Shown here one piece after another: positions 60,291-64,000 of a stretch of 64,000 nt of DNA. Made by a program: the position numbers and the translations under genes. Below the pieces are notes generated by a model. That model did not search any database and was not told where the DNA came from. It saw only the letters and a list, made by a program, of their open reading frames with translations. Numbering within the stretch: position 1 is the stretch's first letter; each line of letters starts with the position of its first letter. This DNA is from Gossypium raimondii. Its lineage: Eukaryota > Streptophyta > Magnoliopsida > Malvales > Malvaceae. The stretch spans positions 32,831,733-32,895,732 of the forward strand of contig NC_068571.1 in NCBI RefSeq assembly GCF_025698545.1, given 5' to 3'.

Positions 60291-60907
60291 GCAATGATGG
60301 TTGCAACAGAATATGATGCATTTTGACCACCTTAAAAAAAATCGTTAAATTTAAATGGACTTTTAAGTCAAGCATCCTTTTTGTCAAGTATCGAATACTT
60401 TACGTTACTACGAATTCAGAGGTTTCATTCTTCAACCTAGTACATAAATGAAAAAGTAAAAGAAAAATCAATTTTCTAAATTCAATTTATACATATTTTA
60501 AAACTAAAATTATATAAACGACAAATAAATATATACTTGCTTAAGTAATAAATTAATAAAAAATCATATCAATGGCTACTTGCGTTATATGATTCACCGT
60601 CCTTAATAAAGCCATAGTAGAGTTTAAAAGATTGAAATTAAGAGGAGTAATACATATGTTAAGTTGCAATTATCTTAGTGTTATTTAAGTATAAAGATTA
60701 TTTTTAATGTATTTTTAATTTGTTGGGAAATATTTATTTTAATATTTTTAGTGCATTTGATGTATTATATTTTTTAGATTTATTTTTATATAAAAAATTA
60801 ATATGATTGGGCCGGGCTTGGGTAAAATTTTAGGCACGAGCTCGACTTGACCTGAGAAATGGGCCAAAAATTTTACTTTGACTCGACCCGGCCCATGATC
60901 AAGTCTA
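60291..60907. other. AT-rich stretch with a GGGCCGGGC inverted motif
   Basis: No gene. At 60808-60900 tgggccgggctt and acccggcccat face each other about 65 bases apart, as in fragments of hAT-type MITEs, but no ends were found. Confidence 0.4.
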
Positions 60908-61158
60908 GTAAGCACCCAACTATCAGAAAATTTCTTTTTTTTTTGTCACACAATTATGAAAAGTTACAAAATAGTCGCCTTACTATTCAATTTTGTCTTT
61001 TTTAGTTACCAATGGGCTAACGTAAAAATGGAAACACCCAAAAATTCAAGATAGTTGGGTTACCAAAAAAAGACAAAATTGAATAGTTGAGTGACTATTT
61101 TGTAACTTTTCATAAATGGATGACTAAAAAAGAAATTTACTAATAATTAGGTCACTAC
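60908..61158. mobile_element. Foldback MITE-like element
   Basis: gaaaagttacaaaatagtc..actattcaattttgtctttttt on the left arm is the inverted copy of agacaaaattgaatagt..gactattttgtaacttttc on the right arm. The arms are about 110 bp each with a short centre, so the sequence can fold into one long hairpin. Ends and target duplication are not fixed. Confidence 0.6.
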
Positions 61159-63190
61159 TAATATAGTTTACCCTAAAAATCCTTAAGAAGTGGAGACCTA
61201 TTAATTATGGTTAGTTGAATTAAACTGTAAAAACTCAATTTCCAAATAAACTCAAGACCAACGGGTGTTGATATCCATATAAAGTATTTATTAGGGTTAA
61301 GTGTAAAATTAAATTTTATAAAAGCTTTATGGAGTATATTTGTTAAGGTTAGATTTACGGTAAATAAGCAAAAATTAAATAATTACAAACTCAACATTCA
61401 TAGGTCGAGCTCTATACATTATACTTACTAGGGTTAGGAAACTTAATTACATCTAAATTTGACACTTATAGGTTTCGAATTTTGTACAGTTACCCTTAAT
61501 TGTAAAATTAAATTTCATGTGTAACTTGACACCTTCCGGGGAATTTTAATTATTGCATAATTATTACTTCAAATCTATTAAGACAATTGAACTCGCCTCG
61601 AGAGTCGAATTACTTAATTAAAAGAAAAATTATATTTTGAATAATAATATTATTAAAATTTTAATATAAAAGTTAAAAAAAAAAAACTAGGCGAAGAGGC
61701 ACCCTTGTGCCACAATTTTTTTAAATCTTAAAAATGTATTTTAGTTTATAAATTTAGTAAATTCCCTTCACTAAAATATTATAAAATAATTTTTCCTAAA
61801 ACTCAAAATTTTCTAATATTTATATTTTTGTCTCAAATTTCTCTTATTTTCCACACTTTCCAAAATTTTTACTAAACTATATTTTAATCTCTAAAAATTT
61901 GATAACAATTCTTCGTTTCTTTACAAGATTTATTGATTAATCTCTAAAAATTAAGATTATAACTTTACTTATGATGGGCTTTTTTTGTGTGTGTGCAAAG
62001 TTTAATTTAAAATTAAATGATTTTGGGATGTTGATTTTGTATGAGATTTCTAACTTCTTAATTTGGTAATAAATTTTAGATTTTGTACTAATACAAATCC
62101 TTGATAAAATTAGGATTGATCGCATTTATAATTTTGAATTTCATGACTATTGATTAGAAATATTTAACATTTTGTTTAGAAATTGATTTTGCTAGTGTGC
62201 ATCTTGTGTTTGACATATTGCATTCTTATGACCCCAAAAATACTTACGTGATTTTTTAGTTTTGTGAAAACCTTTTTTTTTAATACAACGCCTAGAATTA
62301 CCCATAACTCTTTCTCAACCCTTAAATACAAGTTATATAATCATGAAAAAAATTATAAATAATGAATTTATTTTTGTGTCCTCAATTTATCTTATATTTC
62401 GTATAATTTTTCATAGTAATTATCTTTACTAAGTTGTTATTTTAATAAATGAAAAAAAATCAAAATTAAATCCTGTACTTTTAGTATATAAATTTATATC
62501 ATAAAATTATTTGATATATTAGTAAAAATTAAAACTACATGTAATTATGTTATTGATATTTGAAAATTATTTATTTCATATTTTTAAAAATATTGATGAG
62601 GGCAGATAATCCATCGGTTAACACATAAGAAAGTGCATGGATAATTATGAAAAATTGTGAGTTATTGAAATTTATTTGATGTATTTTTAATATTATTTTA
62701 ATAATTTTATAATACTATTACATTGATTTATCAAATATTAATATTATTTATTAGTTTATATAACTTTTCGAAAGTTTTAAAATTTTTTAAAAAATTTATC
62801 TGGAAAAAGCGAATATTGTAGGTTATGGTTAATGTAAATAATTTAACATTTTTAAATAAAAAAAAAAGATGAAAAATAGAAAGAAATAAAATATTAATAA
62901 AGAAAGGTTTATGAAATCCAGGGGTAATGGTGAACACCTGTGCATGGGAGGACGACCGGTATCTTTCAGGTTACAGTGTTGCCACGCGGGAGCCAGGACG
63001 TACGTCCGTTCTACCAAAAAAGCTGTGAGAGAAAGGAACAACAATCTTTGGACTTGAAACTTTGAATGGTTAATATTGAAGTGAATCCTCCTGTTTTTTT
63101 TTCTTTACTTTTTGCTTCGCCATTTCCTTTTCTCTATGAAATGCGACCAAACGTAAAAGAAAACTAAATCACTGTTATTTCCCTACATTG
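61159..63190. other. Long AT-rich stretch without a gene
   Basis: No supported ORF on either strand. 62930-63060 is clearly richer in G+C than its surroundings and may belong to the upstream region of the gene at the window end. Confidence 0.5.
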
Positions 63191-63849
63191 ATTCACGCAC
63201 GCACTCCTTTACTGTTCCCTTCTTTCCCCTTTACCTGAATTCTCGTTTTTGTTTTCTCATGCAATTTTGCTTCATCTCTTTCGCTTTCCTACTACTCTGT
63301 GAGTCTTCCTCTTTCTTTCTTATAGTTAAACATGAAATAATTCTTTAGCTGTTGTTATGCTTTGATCTCTGCTGCTTGCTTCTGTACTTGATAGCTTTTA
63401 ATGTTTTTCCCTTTTTACTGAAATTTCCATCTGTTTTATCTTATTTATCTCTCATGGTACTTGATTGATTTTCTCTAGATGAAGAATTTATGATCCTGTG
63501 TTGTAAATCTGTTCATTGTCTTATTTTTGCTGCCTTCTCTTTCTTTTCTTCTTTTCCCTTGACTGGAATGAACTGTGTATTAGATATGTATTTTGCACTG
63601 GCTTATTGTTGTGAAAAATGACTATGTTTATGCTGTCCTTGTTTGTTGTGGTAACTATGCTGCTGGTTTTGATTTAAGTCAAATTAGATTTATAATTGGG
63701 ATGTCATGTTCTTGCTCTTCTACCCTTTTTCTTTTCCCCTAAAAAAACTTTGTGCTTTGCAGGTACATTTCATTAGTGAATCAAGTTTTTGCTTCTTGTT
63801 TGGCATCTCCATATGACTATTCTGTAGACCAAATATCCTACTGGTTTCT
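63191..63849 (+). promoter_or_regulatory. 5' UTR with intron of the terminal gene
   Basis: A pyrimidine-rich leader (about 63191-63298) ends at ctct|gtgagtc. A T-rich intron of 464 bases runs to tgctttgcag (63762). Exon 2 begins at 63763 and reaches the ATG at 63850. Such leader introns are common in plant genes. Confidence 0.6.
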
Positions 63850-64000
63850 ATGGGCATAACAAAGATTTGCCCTTGGAAATCAGGGGATAATAGTTGTCAG
63901 GTTCACATTCCTGGCTCATTAGAAGATGAAGGCAAGGGAAAGGAAGATAACCCTGTACATGGGGCAGACTCGGGTAAGGATCTCGATGACTGTGACTTGG
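63850..64000 (+). CDS. N-terminus of an unrecognised protein, cut by the window end
   Basis: The frame opens with MGITKICPWKSGDNSCQVHI and continues acidic and Gly/Lys-rich (SLEDEGKGKEDN, then DSGKDLDDCDL) for 50 codons to the end of the window. The start is the first ATG after the leader intron. I do not recognise the family; the acidic N-terminus gives no function. Confidence 0.55.
   Translation, partial: MGITKICPWKSGDNSCQVHIPGSLEDEGKGKEDNPVHGADSGKDLDDCDL

Overview
The window looks like a repeat-rich intergenic to genic segment of a dicot nuclear genome, most likely a cotton relative (Gossypium, Malvaceae). The reasons are intron-containing genes with GT..AG junctions, a gene order that matches Arabidopsis chromosome 4, and repeats that resemble cotton families. 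The species call is inference; the plant and dicot call is firm.

Host genes. Four complete genes and one partial gene are supported. (1) 5020-8091 (-): a 10-exon gene for a 458-residue endonuclease/exonuclease/phosphatase (EEP) protein with an EF-hand insert, of the At1g02270/At5g54130 type. (2) 27327-30171 (-): an 11-exon gene for the 355-residue Brix-domain ribosome biogenesis factor RPF1 (At4g01560/MEE49 type). (3) 38714-41140 (+): an intronless P-class PPR protein of 808 residues (At4g01570 type). (4) 41446-41883 (-): a secreted, probably GPI-anchored Kazal-type inhibitor-like protein (At4g01575 type). (5) 63850-64000 (+): the first codons of an unrecognised gene with a 5' UTR intron, cut by the window end. 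Genes 2, 3 and 4 keep the Arabidopsis order, with about 8.5 kb of transposon DNA between RPF1 and the PPR gene.

Repeats from left to right. 1-3372 is the 5' part of a minus-strand Ogre/Tat-type Ty3 retrotransposon (LTR, tRNA-Arg primer site, ORF1). 9093-11709 is a solo LTR of the same family with a perfect 5-bp target duplication. 11743-15104 is a gag-only (TR-GAG type) retrotransposon, and its LTR recurs alone at 17717-18340 and 50146-50770. 15150-21669 holds LINE fragments cut by LTRs. 22850-24705 is a decayed Copia gag with its 5' LTR. 25910-26577 is a hAT-type MITE with an 8-bp target duplication. About 32132-38606 is a PIF/Harbinger element with a SANT-like gene, a damaged transposase and, in antisense, exons of a DCN1-like (cullin neddylation) host gene. 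42690-43900 is LINE reverse transcriptase. 43905-55017 is a deep nest: an old LTR holds two solo LTRs, the second holds a CACTA element, and that holds a gag-only solo LTR. 55018-59115 is Ty3-type LTR material. 59839-60290 is a plant mobile domain remnant.

The most unusual items are the DCN1-like exons inside the Harbinger element, the four-layer nest at 43.9-55.0 kb, the Harbinger end lying about 100 bp upstream of the PPR start codon, and the EF-hand pair placed inside the EEP catalytic fold. No CRISPR array, rRNA gene or complete tRNA gene was seen.
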